DNA of 64,000 bases from Saccharibacillus brassicae (GCF_006542275.1 NZ_CP041217.1:5210501-5274500); one strand, 5' to 3'; positions 43,390-52,772 are shown, counted from the stretch's first letter. Made by a program: numbers and translations. The notes: a model not told the origin generated them from the letters alone.

Positions 43390-44753
43390 GCGGCCGCACC
43401 TTCTTCCATGCCCGGCAGCAGCACGTCCACCGCGTCGCCGGCCTGGAAGCCGCGCGTCCCGCCGGGCAGGACGAGCAGCGCGTTGCCGCGTCCGATCGAC
43501 GACACGGCGTTCGATTTGTTGAAGCCGGCCGGCGTGACGGAGACGCCGTCGTACACGGCACGCACGAAGCGCGTGAACGGATTCGGCTTGGCGAAGTCTT
43601 CGCCGAGCGCCGCCCGGGTGTGCAGCGGATAGATCCGCTCCGCGCCCATCATGCGCAGCAGCGCGGGACGCGCGAACAGTTCGAAGCCGGTGTAGCAGGC
43701 GGACGGATTGCCCGACAGCCCGAACAGGAAGCGGCCTTCCCATACGGCGACCGTCGTCACGCTGCCCGGCCGCATGGCGACCTTGTTGAACAGCACGTCC
43801 GCGCCGAGTTCGGCGTAGACGGCCGGCAGCAGATCGTAATCGCCGACCGATACGCCGCCCGTCGTAATGAGGCAGTCGCATTCGCCGAGCGCCTGCCGCA
43901 CCGTATCGAGCATATCGCCGAGACGGTCGGCCGCCGCCGCGTACAGGCGGTACGGAATGCCCATGCGCTGGAGCTGGGCCGCGATCATCGGCCCGTTGCT
44001 GTTGCGGATCTTGCCGGGCTCAAGCGGCGCTCCCGGTTCCAGCAGTTCGGTGCCGGTCGCGAGGATGCCGACCAGAGGCAGCTTCGACACATTCACCTGC
44101 TGCTGGCCGAACGTGGCCAGCAGCGCGATCGTGCCGGGATGGATCAGGCTGCCGGCCGGCAGGATCTGTTCGCCGAGGCGCATATCCTCGCCGCGAAACG
44201 AAATGTTCTCGCCGGCCCGGAACGGCTTGCGCACGGTGAAGAACGCCCGGGCGCTCATGTCCGCCGAATCGGCGGAACCGGCAGACGCTGCGGAGTTGGC
44301 AGACGCGGCGGATTCGGGGTCCGCGGCTGGCCGCGCCGAATCGGCGGCGTGCTCTTGCGCCCCGGCGTTCTGCGCCGGCGGCGATTCCTGCGTCTGCTCC
44401 AGCATGACGACCGCGTCCGCGCCGGCCGGCAGCTGCGCGCCGGTCATGATGCGGATCGCTTCGCCCGGGCCGAGCGTGCGGGCCGACACGGAGCCGGCGC
44501 CGATCCGGTCGATCACTTCGAACCGGATACGGTTCGTACCCGACGCGCCGGCCGAATCTTCGGCCCGGATCGCGAAGCCGTCGTACGGCGAACGGTCGAA
44601 CGACGGCACGTCGTGCGACGCCCGCAGCGGCTCGGCCAGCATGCGGCCGTAAGCCTGTTCCAGCGGCACGTTCTCGCTGCCGGTCCGGCGGACATGTCCC
44701 TGAATGCGGGCGATCGCCTCGCTGACGGAAATCGGATGTCGGGGTTCGACCAT
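43377..44753 (-). CDS. moeA: Molybdopterin molybdenumtransferase MoeA with an Ala/Ser-rich insert
   Basis: 458 aa. Motifs [74 protein letters not shown] and [16 protein letters not shown] are all canonical. MoeA inserts molybdate into adenylated molybdopterin. Residues ~122-168, between VVMLEQT and [11 protein letters not shown], are a low-complexity Ala/Ser/Asp insertion that lengthens the protein beyond the usual ~400-420 residues. First gene of the minus-strand operon and divergent from moaC. Confidence 0.95.
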   Translation of the reverse strand: MVEPRHPISVSEAIARIQGHVRRTGSENVPLEQAYGRMLAEPLRASHDVPSFDRSPYDGFAIRAEDSAGASGTNRIRFEVIDRIGAGSVSARTLGPGEAIRIMTGAQLPAGADAVVMLEQTQESPPAQNAGAQEHAADSARPAADPESAASANSAASAGSADSADMSARAFFTVRKPFRAGENISFRGEDMRLGEQILPAGSLIHPGTIALLATFGQQQVNVSKLPLVGILATGTELLEPGAPLEPGKIRNSNGPMIAAQLQRMGIPYRLYAAAADRLGDMLDTVRQALGECDCLITTGGVSVGDYDLLPAVYAELGADVLFNKVAMRPGSVTTVAVWEGRFLFGLSGNPSACYTGFELFARPALLRMMGAERIYPLHTRAALGEDFAKPNPFTRFVRAVYDGVSVTPAGFNKSNAVSSIGRGNALLVLPGGTRGFQAGDAVDVLLPGMEEGAAAWNL

Positions 44754-44755
44754 GG

Positions 44756-44783
44756 TGGACCGCTCCTTTTCTCATGCTATACT
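44756..44783 (+). promoter_or_regulatory. moaC promoter with extended -10
   Basis: TGCTATACT (extended -10, hexamer 44778-44783) with a weak -35 TGGACC at 44756-44761 and 16-bp spacing, 30 bp upstream of the moaC ATG. Confidence 0.55.
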
Positions 44784-44812
44784 GGGTTCATCTTCAATCA
44801 ATGAAGGGATGG

Positions 44813-45310
44813 ATGGTTTTGTCCGAATTGACTCATTTTAACGAACAGGGACGCGCGCGCATGGTCGACGTCTCGGAGAAAAACGAAACGGTACGCACGG
44901 CCCGCGCGGCGACTTCGGTCTGCGTAAACGAGACGATCTACCGCCAGATCCGCAGCGGCGGCAGCAAAAAAGGCGATGTGCTCGCCGTCGCTCAGGTCGC
45001 GGGAATCATGGCGGCCAAAAATACGGCGCAGATCATTCCGATGTGCCATCCGCTGATGCTCAGCGGGGTCGATATCGAATTCGAATGGAAAATCGACGAA
45101 GCCGCGGCTTCGTACGAAGTGTTCCTCTACGCGACCGTGCGGACCAAAGGCCCGACGGGCGTCGAGATGGAAGCCCTCACCGCGGCCAGCGCCGCCGCGC
45201 TGACGATCTACGACATGTGCAAAGCCGCCGGCAAAGACATGGTGATCGGACCGACGATGCTGCTTGAGAAAACAGGCGGCAAATCCGGCGATTACGCCCG
45301 GCAGGAGTAA
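44813..45310 (+). CDS. moaC: Cyclic pyranopterin monophosphate synthase MoaC
   Basis: 165 aa from the ATG at 44813 with AAGGG just upstream; earlier ATGs lack a ribosome binding site. Motifs [40 protein letters not shown] and the catalytic-lysine region [20 protein letters not shown]. It turns the MoaA product into cPMP. It stands alone on the plus strand, divergent from the moeA operon, with its own terminator. Confidence 0.96.
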   Translation: MVLSELTHFNEQGRARMVDVSEKNETVRTARAATSVCVNETIYRQIRSGGSKKGDVLAVAQVAGIMAAKNTAQIIPMCHPLMLSGVDIEFEWKIDEAAASYEVFLYATVRTKGPTGVEMEALTAASAAALTIYDMCKAAGKDMVIGPTMLLEKTGGKSGDYARQE

Positions 45311-45460
45311 TCCGGCCGGGCGCAGATCCCCCGATTGCCGGGGAGAGACCGCCGGGCGCCCGATTTCCTGCCTGCCCGGTCTTGCGGCCTGCGATCCGTT
45401 ACGCCGCCCGGCATCCAATCCTAGCTTCACGCCTGCCTGCTTCCCTGCCGCCGCACCCCG

Positions 45461-45504
45461 GCCGCGCAGACTCGACCTTTCCACGTCGAGCCTGCGCGGC
45501 TTTT
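45461..45504 (+). terminator. moaC terminator
   Basis: GCCGCGCAG plus CTCGAC pairs with GTCGAG plus CTGCGCGGC (45461-45500), followed by TTTT. 45311-45460 is GC-rich with no gene seen. Confidence 0.8.
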
Positions 45505-45509
45505 GCCGT

Positions 45510-46022
45510 TTACCGGTGCTTGGTCAGCTCGTGCCGGATATGCCGGATTTCCGGCACGATGATGCGGCGCATGGCCAGCGTCACGGCGCCGGTCGAGCCG
45601 GGCAGCACAAAAATCGCTTTCTCCCCGGCCGTGCCGGCCGTAGCGCGGCTAAGCACGGCCTTCGTGCCGATCTCTTCGGCAAAGCTCAAATACCGGAACA
45701 GCTCGCCAAAGCCGTCGATCTCTTTCTCGAACAGCGGCCGTACGGCTTCGATCGTGACGTCGCGCCGCGCGATGCCGGTTCCTCCGGTCGTCACGACCGC
45801 GTCGATCTCCGGCCGCAGCAGCCAGCCGGCGACGATCGAATGAATCGCTTCCGCGTCGTCGGCGCACAGCGTATACTTGACGATCCGCATGCCCGCTTCC
45901 CGGGCCAATTCCAGAATCTTCTGTCCGCTTTTGTCCGTCTCTTTGGTGCGTGTGTCGCTGACGGTCAATACCGCCAGACGAACGACCGTCCCGGCGGTTT
46001 GGGCGGGGTCCAATTCGCTCAT
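45510..46022 (-). CDS. moaB: Molybdopterin adenylyltransferase-type protein MoaB
   Basis: 170 aa from the ATG at 46022 with AAAGGAGG 7 nt upstream. Motifs RLAVLTVSDTRTKETDKSGQ, DAVVTTGGTGIARRDVTIEA, and LPGSTGAVTLAMRRII are those of the MoaB/MogA fold that binds molybdopterin. In bacteria without MogA, MoaB-type proteins activate molybdopterin by adenylation for MoeA; here that assignment is inferred from the absence of mogA in view. Follows moeB by 89 bp. Confidence 0.93.
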   Translation of the reverse strand: MSELDPAQTAGTVVRLAVLTVSDTRTKETDKSGQKILELAREAGMRIVKYTLCADDAEAIHSIVAGWLLRPEIDAVVTTGGTGIARRDVTIEAVRPLFEKEIDGFGELFRYLSFAEEIGTKAVLSRATAGTAGEKAIFVLPGSTGAVTLAMRRIIVPEIRHIRHELTKHR

Positions 46023-46111
46023 GCTGCGCCTCCTTTGGCTGGGGGCCGGGCCAGATCGGATCGAATCTAATCGAATCGGGCAGAAGCCCGGCAGCCCGGC
46101 CCCCTGGTTTT

Positions 46112-47143
46112 TTATCCGAATACTTTGCGGTGCAGGCTGCGTCCTTCGTCCACGCTGCCCGTGCCGTGAATAAGCAGCCGGCCGTTGACGAACAGGATAA
46201 AGCGCGCGCCAAGCGCGTGAAACTGCACAAAATGCGGCGTGCGGCGCAGGTTCTCGCCGATCCGCCGCCCGATCCGCTCCGCGTCGTCCAGCGTCAGCGG
46301 CCGCGCGGGGTCCGGCAGTACCTGCACCGTATCGCGCCCGCACAGCGCGGCATACGCCGGCCTTGCCGTGCGCGCAAGCGCCGGGAAAGTCGGATTCGGC
46401 CCGCACGACGGGCAGTCCGCGCGGCGAATACGGGCAATCCCGACATCTATCCGCGTGCCCGACCACAGATCGAAATGATGCACTTTCGTCAGCAGCGCAT
46501 CCGCGTTGCCGCTCAGCCATTTCAGCGCTTCCGCGCATTGCATCGCGGCGGTCACCTGCACGGCGGGCGCGATGATGCCGGCCGTGTCGCACGTGTCGCT
46601 TGCCGTGGGCAGCGTCGGCAGCAGGCAGCGGAAGCAGGCCGACCGTTCGGGCACAAAAGGAAACACCGTGCCCGAACTGCCCACGCAGGCGCCGTAGATC
46701 CACGGAATGCCCGCTTCGAGCGCCGCGTCGCCGATCAGCAGCCGCGTCTCGAAGTTGTCGGTCGCGTCCATGATCAGCGAGCAGGTCGAGGCCAGCCTGC
46801 GCATCAGCGGCACGTCCAGATCGTCAAAATGCGTATGCAGCTTGAGATCGGAGCGAATGTCCAGCAGCCGCTTTCGTGCCGCTTCCACTTTGGGCATCAT
46901 CCGCTCCGCGTCGCTCTCGGTAAAGAGCTGCTGCCGCTGTAGATTGGACCATTCGACGTAATCCCGGTCGACCAGATGCAGTTCGCCCACGCCCGCGCGC
47001 GTTAGCGTCTCGGCGATCGCGGAGCCGAGCGCGCCGCAGCCGATTACGGCTACGCAGGCGCGTTCCAGCGCTTGCTGCCCGCCGCTGCCGATCGGGCCGA
47101 ACAGCGTCTGCCGCGAATAGCGTTCGCCGCTTCTTGTCTCCAT
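46112..47143 (-). CDS. moeB: MoaD-activating adenylyltransferase MoeB/ThiF family
   Basis: 343 aa. E1-type fold: CVAVIGCGALGSAIAETLTR (ATP-binding), LVDRDYVEWSNLQRQQLFTE (Arg/Asn), MDATDNFETR, zinc pairs CFRC and CPSC, and the CDTAGI segment. The C-terminal ~80 residues form an additional domain where MoeB proteins often carry rhodanese; no active-site Cys loop is clear there. It adenylates the MoaD C-terminal glycine. With moaB it forms a short minus-strand operon. Confidence 0.9.
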   Translation of the reverse strand: METRSGERYSRQTLFGPIGSGGQQALERACVAVIGCGALGSAIAETLTRAGVGELHLVDRDYVEWSNLQRQQLFTESDAERMMPKVEAARKRLLDIRSDLKLHTHFDDLDVPLMRRLASTCSLIMDATDNFETRLLIGDAALEAGIPWIYGACVGSSGTVFPFVPERSACFRCLLPTLPTASDTCDTAGIIAPAVQVTAAMQCAEALKWLSGNADALLTKVHHFDLWSGTRIDVGIARIRRADCPSCGPNPTFPALARTARPAYAALCGRDTVQVLPDPARPLTLDDAERIGRRIGENLRRTPHFVQFHALGARFILFVNGRLLIHGTGSVDEGRSLHRKVFG

Positions 47144-47200
47144 CTTCTATCCCTCCTGCATGCGAAGCCGCCCGGGTGGCCCGGACGGCTGTTGGGTATC

Positions 47201-47222
47201 GGAACGGGAAGACTCCCGTTCC
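47201..47222. terminator. Hairpin after narK (weak terminator)
   Basis: GGAACGGGA-AGAC-TCCCGTTCC is a perfect 9-bp stem with a 4-nt loop 27 bp beyond the narK stop. No T-run follows on the minus strand, so termination is uncertain. Confidence 0.4.
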
Positions 47223-47248
47223 TCGTTTGCTTGTTCTGGATGCGTTGA

Positions 47249-48454
47249 TTATTTGCTCATCGTTTTGGTCTGGGCTTTCGTTGCTGTTCGGCCGCCGACC
47301 GCATCCAGCGTTCTTTTATCCTGAACGTACATCCAGAATACCAGTACCATGCTCACCATGGCGACCTGCGACAGCAGCATGAAGCCGATCGAATACTGTC
47401 CCGTGATGCCGTGAATGGCTGCCAGCATGATCGGGGGGAAGAATCCGCCGAGTCCGCCCATCATGGATACGACACCGTTCGCGATGCCCGCCTGCTTTTG
47501 GAAATAGAACGGCACCAGCTTGAAAATGATGCCGTTGCCGAGACCCGCGCAGAACGCGATCGCCAGGCAGCCGACCGTGTACGGGCCGAGCGACGGCGAG
47601 AATGCCAGCAGGATGGCCGCAATCGTGTAGATCGCGAACGTGCCGCCGAGCAGCAGCAGCGGCTTGAAGCGGTCCGCGAGCCAGCCGCCCACCGGACGGA
47701 AAAACGTCGCGATCGCGATAAAGCCTGCGGTGCGCATGCCGGCGTCGACTTTTTCCAGCCCGAAATTCGTCACGAGGAAGTTCGGCAGATAGACGGTGAA
47801 CGCCACGAACGAACCGAATGTAATAAAGTAGAACAGCGAGATCAGCCAAAGCTTTTCATTTTTGTAGATGCCTTTGATCTGCTGGCCGATCGGCGTCTTC
47901 ACTTTTACTTCGCGCCGGTCGCCCAGCAGGAAGTTCAAGACGATGAAGAACAGCAGCAGCGCCAAATACCATTTGACGGCGGCCTGCCAGCCGATCTGCG
48001 TCGCCAGTACCGGAGCCGCGAACGTGCTGATCGCCGTGCCGATGTTGCCCATGCCGTACATGCCGTTGACGAACCCGTGCCGCGCCGCCGGATAATACTT
48101 GGGCAGCGACGTCACGCCGACCGAGAATACGGCGCCGCCGATTCCGAGAAACAGGCCGCCGATCATGAGCGCGGTCATCGATTGGGCTACGCTGATATAA
48201 TACACGGGAAACAGCAGAAGCACAAAACTGATCAGGAAAACGAGCCGGGCGCCGATGATGTTGGCATAATACCCGAGCGGGATACGCAGGATCGAGCCGA
48301 GCACGACCGGAATAGCCGTGACGATCGCCAGACGGTCCGCCGGAATAGCGATGTCTTCCTTGATAAAGGGCATCAGCGACGAGAGGATAACCCAGACCAT
48401 GAACCCGAGCGTCAGATTCAGCGTTTGGAGCGGGAGCTGTACTTTTTTGATCAT
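47249..48454 (-). CDS. narK: Nitrate/nitrite MFS transporter NarK
   Basis: 401 aa from the ATG at 48454 (AAAGGTGA five nt upstream; a GTG at 48463 is the alternative). Twelve membrane helices. NarK/NarT-type landmarks are LTLGFMVWVILSSLMPFI, GLFLGIGGAVFSVGVTSLPK with YYPAARHGFVNGMYGMGNIG (the first nitrate signature) and FFRPVGGWLADRF and GVVSMMGGLGGFFPP (second signature). It imports nitrate for NarG and/or exports nitrite. Its promoter has the double AGGG-CCCT palindrome also found before narG. Confidence 0.94.
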   Translation of the reverse strand: MIKKVQLPLQTLNLTLGFMVWVILSSLMPFIKEDIAIPADRLAIVTAIPVVLGSILRIPLGYYANIIGARLVFLISFVLLLFPVYYISVAQSMTALMIGGLFLGIGGAVFSVGVTSLPKYYPAARHGFVNGMYGMGNIGTAISTFAAPVLATQIGWQAAVKWYLALLLFFIVLNFLLGDRREVKVKTPIGQQIKGIYKNEKLWLISLFYFITFGSFVAFTVYLPNFLVTNFGLEKVDAGMRTAGFIAIATFFRPVGGWLADRFKPLLLLGGTFAIYTIAAILLAFSPSLGPYTVGCLAIAFCAGLGNGIIFKLVPFYFQKQAGIANGVVSMMGGLGGFFPPIMLAAIHGITGQYSIGFMLLSQVAMVSMVLVFWMYVQDKRTLDAVGGRTATKAQTKTMSK

Positions 48455-48538
48455 TACACTCACCTTTTCGACAGTTATTCGCCGGGCCGGAGTCGGGCGT
48501 GTCGGCGCGCGTTCTCCGGTGTCCGGTCTACTGCCTTC

Positions 48539-48602
48539 ATTGTATCGACCGCCCCGCCCGCGGCATATAGGGGAGTCCCCTTTCCCAGACAGGGTAAACC
48601 CT
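48539..48602 (-). promoter_or_regulatory. narK promoter with paired palindromes (candidate NreC sites)
   Basis: On the + strand AGGGGAGTCCCCT (48569-48581) and AGGGTAAACCCT (48591-48602) are two dyads whose centres are ~21 bp apart. The -10 TACAAT lies at 48539-48544 on the minus strand. No good -35 is seen at the right distance, consistent with activator dependence. The same arrangement occurs before narG and ywiC. Confidence 0.7.
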
Positions 48603-48652
48603 GAAAAGAACCCCTTGTTCGAACACTCGGTCCAGAAATGGACGCAAACGCG

Positions 48653-48701
48653 AAAACGACTCCGAATACCGGCGAAAACCCGGAGTTCGAAGTCGTTTTT
48701 T
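48653..48701. terminator. Terminator at the end of the nar-nre-hemerythrin operon
   Basis: AAAACGACTcCGAA...CCGG pairs with CCGG...TTCGaAGTCGTTTT with an AAAA-type loop; T-rich on both strands. It lies 50 bp past the hemerythrin stop and just before the narK promoter. Confidence 0.8.
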
Positions 48702-48751
48702 ATTCTTTTTCCAGCCGGGACGTCGTTGATCGGAAGCCGCAGACCGCGTCT

Positions 48752-49264
48752 TCAAGCGATCGTCGTGTTCATGCGTTCGTACAGCTTGAGCATCTGCTTG
48801 GGCAGGATTCGCGCTTCCGCCATCGGAAACAGCACCGACTCTTCCTTGACGCGGTTCACGGTCAGCACCTCGAACGCTTCGCCGGCGTCGCGCGCGGCGG
48901 CCCGGATCTCTTCCGACGAAAAATATTCAGGATCTCCCTCGGTACGATGCAGGAAATGGTCCAGATACGCCTCGATCTCCCGGTGTTCTTCCTGAATGCC
49001 GACGAGCGGGCCCTGCTCGAAGCCGATATAACCGCCGAGCGTCGGGAAAAAGTGCGCTTCTTCTTTGTCCGTATGCTTTTTCAGCGGAAGGCGGAACTGC
49101 TCCAGCTTCTCGCGCAGCGTGCCGAGCAGCACGCGCGCGGTATGCAGATCCGGTTCTTCTTCCAGGCGCAGGGCAATGGGATGCCATTCTTCCGCCAGGT
49201 AAGCCAGGTAGCGATGTTCATTCTCCAGCAGGCGCATCGCCGGTTGTTCGAAAGTGAGTTCCAT
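48752..49264 (-). CDS. Hemerythrin-like (HHE domain) protein
   Basis: 170 aa four-helix protein. Probable di-iron ligands are spread as H17 (ENEHRYL), H64 in LKKHTDKEEAHFFPTLGGYI and E69 nearby, H94/E95 in IQEEHREIEAYLDHFLH, and VKEESVLFPMAE near the C-terminus. Such proteins bind O2 or NO or help repair iron-sulfur/di-iron centres under nitrosative stress. It is the last gene after nreC, 29 bp downstream, so is probably made with the nitrate reductase when nitrite and NO appear. Exact activity unknown. Confidence 0.82.
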   Translation of the reverse strand: MELTFEQPAMRLLENEHRYLAYLAEEWHPIALRLEEEPDLHTARVLLGTLREKLEQFRLPLKKHTDKEEAHFFPTLGGYIGFEQGPLVGIQEEHREIEAYLDHFLHRTEGDPEYFSSEEIRAAARDAGEAFEVLTVNRVKEESVLFPMAEARILPKQMLKLYERMNTTIA

Positions 49265-49293
49265 GATGGCGTTCCTTTCCGCGCAAAATTCCG

Positions 49294-49941
49294 TCAGAAC
49301 TCGAGCAGCTTTTTGCGCAGCGCGTATTCGACCAGTTCCGGCCGGTTTTTCAACTGAAGCTTGTCCATGATTTTCGCTTTGTGCGCTTCGACGGTCTTGA
49401 CGGAAATGAACAGCTTCTCCGCCACTTCCTTGTTGCCGTAGCCTTTGGCGATCAGCGGCAAAATTTCCAGTTCGCGCTTGGACAGCAGTTCGAACGGATC
49501 TTCGGAGCTGCCCGACTTGTCGTGCTTGATAAATTCCCGCACGAGCGAAGTCGCCATTTTGGGATGGATGTACGTCCCGCCCGCGTGGACAGTCCGGATC
49601 GCCAGCAGCAGTTCTTCGTCCGGCGCGTTTTTGAGCACGTAGCCCGACGCCCCGCTTTTTAAAATATGGAACAAATACTCTTCGTCGTCGTGCATGGTCA
49701 AAATGAGGATCTTCGTGTCGGGATAGTCTTCCTTGATCTTGCCTGTCGCGATCAGCCCGCTTTCTCCCGGCGGCATGCTGAGATCCATGATCAACAGGTC
49801 AGGCTGATGTTTGGCGACCGCGGCGTACGCTTCGATGCCGTCGGCCGCCGTGGCGATGACTTCCATGTCCGGCTGAAAATTCAGGATCATGGAAAAGCCG
49901 CTGCGCACGATGGCGTGATCGTCGGCGATAACAATTTTCAT
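49294..49941 (-). CDS. nreC: Response regulator NreC
   Basis: 215 aa. Receiver domain with D8, phospho-acceptor D53 in [16 protein letters not shown]82 and K104. C-terminal LuxR/NarL helix-turn-helix [20 protein letters not shown] then [18 protein letters not shown]. Receives phosphate from NreB and activates nitrate/nitrite genes. It follows nreB by 6 bp. I propose the paired AGGG-CCCT palindromes as its binding sites; the staphylococcal NreC is known to bind a GC-rich palindrome. Confidence 0.94.
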   Translation of the reverse strand: MKIVIADDHAIVRSGFSMILNFQPDMEVIATAADGIEAYAAVAKHQPDLLIMDLSMPPGESGLIATGKIKEDYPDTKILILTMHDDEEYLFHILKSGASGYVLKNAPDEELLLAIRTVHAGGTYIHPKMATSLVREFIKHDKSGSSEDPFELLSKRELEILPLIAKGYGNKEVAEKLFISVKTVEAHKAKIMDKLQLKNRPELVEYALRKKLLEF

Positions 49942-49947
49942 GCGGCG

Positions 49948-51018
49948 TTACCTCTTTTCCTGGGATTCGGCGATCGGGACCCGCAGCCGAACCCGGGTGC
50001 CGCTGCCCGGTTCCGAACGCACGTCCAGCGTGCCGCCGGCGAGCTCCGCGCGTTCGCGCATGCCGTACAATCCGAGGCCCGTGCCGATCGGATCGGCCCC
50101 GGCTTCGAAGCCCGCGCCCTGATCTTCGACTTCGAGCCGCAGCATGCCGCCCTGCTCGAACAGATGCACACTTACGGTGTCGACCTGCGCGTACTTCAGC
50201 GCGTTGAGCACCGCTTCCTGGCAGATCCGGTAGATGACCGTCTCGATATCGCTCGTATACCGCTTGCGCGCAACGTCGGAGACGAATTCGACGACGAGCC
50301 CGTAGCTCTGCTCCACCCGTTTGAAGTGCGAGCGAAACGCCGCTTCCAGGCCGAAATCGTCCAGCGCGGCCGGCCGCAGCTCGACGGACAGATTGCGGAT
50401 ATCGTCGAGCAGGCGGGTCATCGACGCTTCGGTCTGCTTGACCTTTTTGAGCACCGTCTCGTCGTCCGTCATGTATTTGAGCACGCGCAGGTCGATCACG
50501 GCGCTCATCAGTTCCTGCGCCACGCTGTCGTGCAGCTCGCGCGACAGGCGCTTGCGCTCGTTCTCCTGCGCTTCGATCACATGCCGCAGCATCGTGTTCT
50601 GGTACAGCCGCTCCTGCACCCGCAGCTGCGGAGTCAGGTCGCGCAGCATGAACACCCGCGTGCCGTCTTCCGGATCGACCGTATGGAACGAACCGGCATA
50701 AGGCACGACCCCTTTATTTTTCGTCTCCAGATACACCTGAAACGACGTATGTTCTTCCGATTCGGGAATCTTCATATAGCAGTCCAGGCAGGTCCGCTGC
50801 TCGGTATCGCTCGTGTAGCCGCGGCACGTGCCGCACAGCGCGTTGTCGCTGCCTTGATACAGCTTCATCAGCACGTCGTCGGACACGATCTCTTCGGCCG
50901 CCGGATTCATGGCCAGCGCCCGCCCCGTTTTGTCAAAAAAGAAAATCGCTTCCTTGCTGTTCTGGAACAGCTTCATCATCAGCGGGTTCATGCGTCCGGC
51001 TTCCGGGGTTCGGCTCAA
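49948..51018 (-). CDS. nreB: Oxygen-sensing histidine kinase NreB
   Basis: 356 aa from the TTG at 51018, which overlaps the nreA stop (TTGA) and has GGGAGG 10 nt upstream; the ATG at 50991 lacks a ribosome binding site. PAS domain with C-x2-C-x11-C-x2-C (LCGTCRG...RTCLDC), exactly the four-Cys pattern that holds the O2-labile 4Fe-4S cluster of NreB. HisKA_3 box ENERKRLSRELHDSVAQELM and ATPase motifs YRICQEAVLNALKYAQ and GTGLGLYGMRERAE. No membrane helices, so it is cytosolic. It phosphorylates NreC when the cluster is intact (anaerobiosis). Confidence 0.94.
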   Translation of the reverse strand: MSRTPEAGRMNPLMMKLFQNSKEAIFFFDKTGRALAMNPAAEEIVSDDVLMKLYQGSDNALCGTCRGYTSDTEQRTCLDCYMKIPESEEHTSFQVYLETKNKGVVPYAGSFHTVDPEDGTRVFMLRDLTPQLRVQERLYQNTMLRHVIEAQENERKRLSRELHDSVAQELMSAVIDLRVLKYMTDDETVLKKVKQTEASMTRLLDDIRNLSVELRPAALDDFGLEAAFRSHFKRVEQSYGLVVEFVSDVARKRYTSDIETVIYRICQEAVLNALKYAQVDTVSVHLFEQGGMLRLEVEDQGAGFEAGADPIGTGLGLYGMRERAELAGGTLDVRSEPGSGTRVRLRVPIAESQEKR

Positions 51019-51479
51019 TTCGAAGCCACCTCCCTGCCGTCCAGCTCGCCGATGCCCGAACGCGCCGCTTGTTCCAGCGCCTGCATCAGCTCGGGCGTCA
51101 TCCGCCCTTCTTCGCGGAATCCCGCCAGCAGGACGCCGGCGACGCGCGCATCGTTCCACAGCGGAACGGCGCCGAGACTTTCGAGCTTCTCCGATTGGAC
51201 GATCGGATAATTGAACAGGCTGTCGGCTCCCACGTACGCGGGAACCGACGGAATGAACACCGATTTGCCCGTTTTGAACACGATGCCCGCGATGCCTTTG
51301 CCGGACTGGAGCATGATGCGGCGAAAACGCTCGTTGCGGTTGCCCGCCGCGTATTTCCAGCGGATGACGTACTGCTGTTCGGCCGGCTCGACGAGAGCCA
51401 GCGCCAGGAAGTCGTAGCCGAACGCCTGCCGGATCGCTTCGAGTTCCCGTTGGTAATCTGCGTAAAGTTCCATGCTCAT
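51015..51479 (-). CDS. nreA: Nitrate-sensing GAF protein NreA
   Basis: 154 aa from the ATG at 51479 (GGGGAG upstream); ATG 51473 is equally possible. A single GAF domain: YDFLALALVEPAEQQYVIRW, IMLQSGKGIAGIVFKTGKSV, YPIVQSEKLESLGAVPLWND and GVLLAGFREEGRM. NreA binds nitrate and releases inhibition of NreB. Its stop overlaps the nreB TTG start. It follows narI by 43 bp, placing the sensor system in the same transcription unit as the enzyme it controls. Confidence 0.92.
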   Translation of the reverse strand: MSMELYADYQRELEAIRQAFGYDFLALALVEPAEQQYVIRWKYAAGNRNERFRRIMLQSGKGIAGIVFKTGKSVFIPSVPAYVGADSLFNYPIVQSEKLESLGAVPLWNDARVAGVLLAGFREEGRMTPELMQALEQAARSGIGELDGREVASN

Positions 51480-51522
51480 GTCTCTCCCCGCGCAAACGGA
51501 AAAGCGGGCAAAGCCCGCTCCC

Positions 51523-52209
51523 CTAGTTGGATTTGTGTCTTCTGTACAGGATATAACTTCTTCCGACATAATTCAACGGCACGCTCCAGACGTGCACGAG
51601 CCGGGTGAACGGCCAGAACGCGAAGATCGCGAAGCCGGTCAGCGCATGGATTTTGAACGACATCGGCACGTTATGCATCAGCGAAGCGTCCGGGCGCAGC
51701 AGGAACAATCCGCGGAACCAGACCGAGATCGACTCGCGGTAATCGAATGTCGGCTGTACGGCGTTCGTGAACAGCGTGGCGTACATGCCCATGAACACGA
51801 TGAACAGCAGCAGCACGTTGACGATCAGGTCGGACGCGGAGCTGAGCCGGCGCACATTGCGGATCGTGAAGCGCCGCGAGGTCAGCAGCAGCATGCCGAT
51901 CAGCGTCATCGCGCCGAAGATGCCGCCGATGTACACGGCTCCGATATGGTAGATATGCTCGCTGACGCCCATCGCCGCCATCCACGATTTCGGGATCAGC
52001 AGACCGGATACGTGACCGAAAATGACCGGGATAATGCCGAGATGAAACAGCAGGCTGCCGAACATGAGCTGTTTTTTCTCGATAAATTCGCTTGATTTGG
52101 CTGTCCAGCTGAATTGGTCGTGCCGGTAACGGAAAATATGACCCACGACGAAAATCATGAGGCAGGCGTAAGGGAAAATGACCCACAGCAGTTGATCGAA
52201 CATATTCAT
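51523..52209 (-). CDS. narI: Respiratory nitrate reductase gamma subunit NarI
   Basis: 228 aa from the ATG at 52209, overlapping the narJ stop as ATGA with AGGAG upstream. Five membrane helices: LLWVIFPYACLMIFVVGHIF, FGSLLFHLGIIPVIFGHVSG, GGIFGAMTLIGMLLLT, VNVLLLFIVFMGMYATLF and KIHALTGFAIFAFWPFTRLV. His residues in VVGHIFRYRHDQ/FHLGIIPVIFGH and in IHALTG/TRLVHVW are the haem b ligands. It passes quinol electrons to NarH. Confidence 0.95.
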   Translation of the reverse strand: MNMFDQLLWVIFPYACLMIFVVGHIFRYRHDQFSWTAKSSEFIEKKQLMFGSLLFHLGIIPVIFGHVSGLLIPKSWMAAMGVSEHIYHIGAVYIGGIFGAMTLIGMLLLTSRRFTIRNVRRLSSASDLIVNVLLLFIVFMGMYATLFTNAVQPTFDYRESISVWFRGLFLLRPDASLMHNVPMSFKIHALTGFAIFAFWPFTRLVHVWSVPLNYVGRSYILYRRHKSN

Positions 52210-52772
52210 GGATTCACGGTCTCCTGTTCCAGGCACGCTTTCAAAGTCCGGCGCAGTCCCTGCACCAGATGACGGTACGGGCTGTCCAGCTGTTCGAGCG
52301 CGGCCAGCAAATGGTACGTGCCGTCTTCGAGTACCCCGAAGATCAGCCGGAAGTTTTCGGGCGCTTTGCGCTCTTTCATCCATTCCGCGGCGTACAGAAA
52401 CTCGCACATCAGCGGCAGGTAATCGGGCAGTTCGCCTTCGGGCATCTCCAGGCCGAACATTTCGTACAGAATTTTAAGCCGCAGCAGCATCTGCCCGCGC
52501 TCTTTGGCGTCTTCGAATTTGAAGTACGTCATGTACAGCGCGCAGTCTTTTTGAAAATCGAACGTTTCCGTGTACCGCTCCTGAATCTCGTCCAGGCTCA
52601 GCTCGTGCATCTTGTTCCAGTAAGCGTGCGCGTCCGCGTAGGCCGGGTGGGCATCCGCGAACGACTCTTCCAGAAAAGCCGGATGGAAATCCAGCTTTTG
52701 CGGATACATGAGCTGACTGGCAAAAAATCCGAAAGACGTTTTGTAATCGTAGAGCTTCGTTACATCAATCAC
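52206..52772 (-). CDS. narJ: Nitrate reductase assembly chaperone NarJ
   Basis: 188 aa from the GTG at 52772 (GGAGGG 7 nt upstream, 8-bp overlap with narH); an ATG at 52787 is the longer alternative. All-helical TorD-like protein with ERYTETFDFQKDCALYMTYF and PDYLPLMCEFLYAA, the typical NarJ substrate-binding pattern. It holds the NarG N-terminus and supports cofactor insertion. Ends overlapping narI. Confidence 0.94.
   Translation of the reverse strand: MIDVTKLYDYKTSFGFFASQLMYPQKLDFHPAFLEESFADAHPAYADAHAYWNKMHELSLDEIQERYTETFDFQKDCALYMTYFKFEDAKERGQMLLRLKILYEMFGLEMPEGELPDYLPLMCEFLYAAEWMKERKAPENFRLIFGVLEDGTYHLLAALEQLDSPYRHLVQGLRRTLKACLEQETVNP

Noticed and set aside
43390-43881. N-terminal extension of mobB by ~164 codons
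   Set aside because: The added sequence is Arg-rich and antisense-like, overlapping moeA. The ATG at 43389 begins just before the conserved P-loop.
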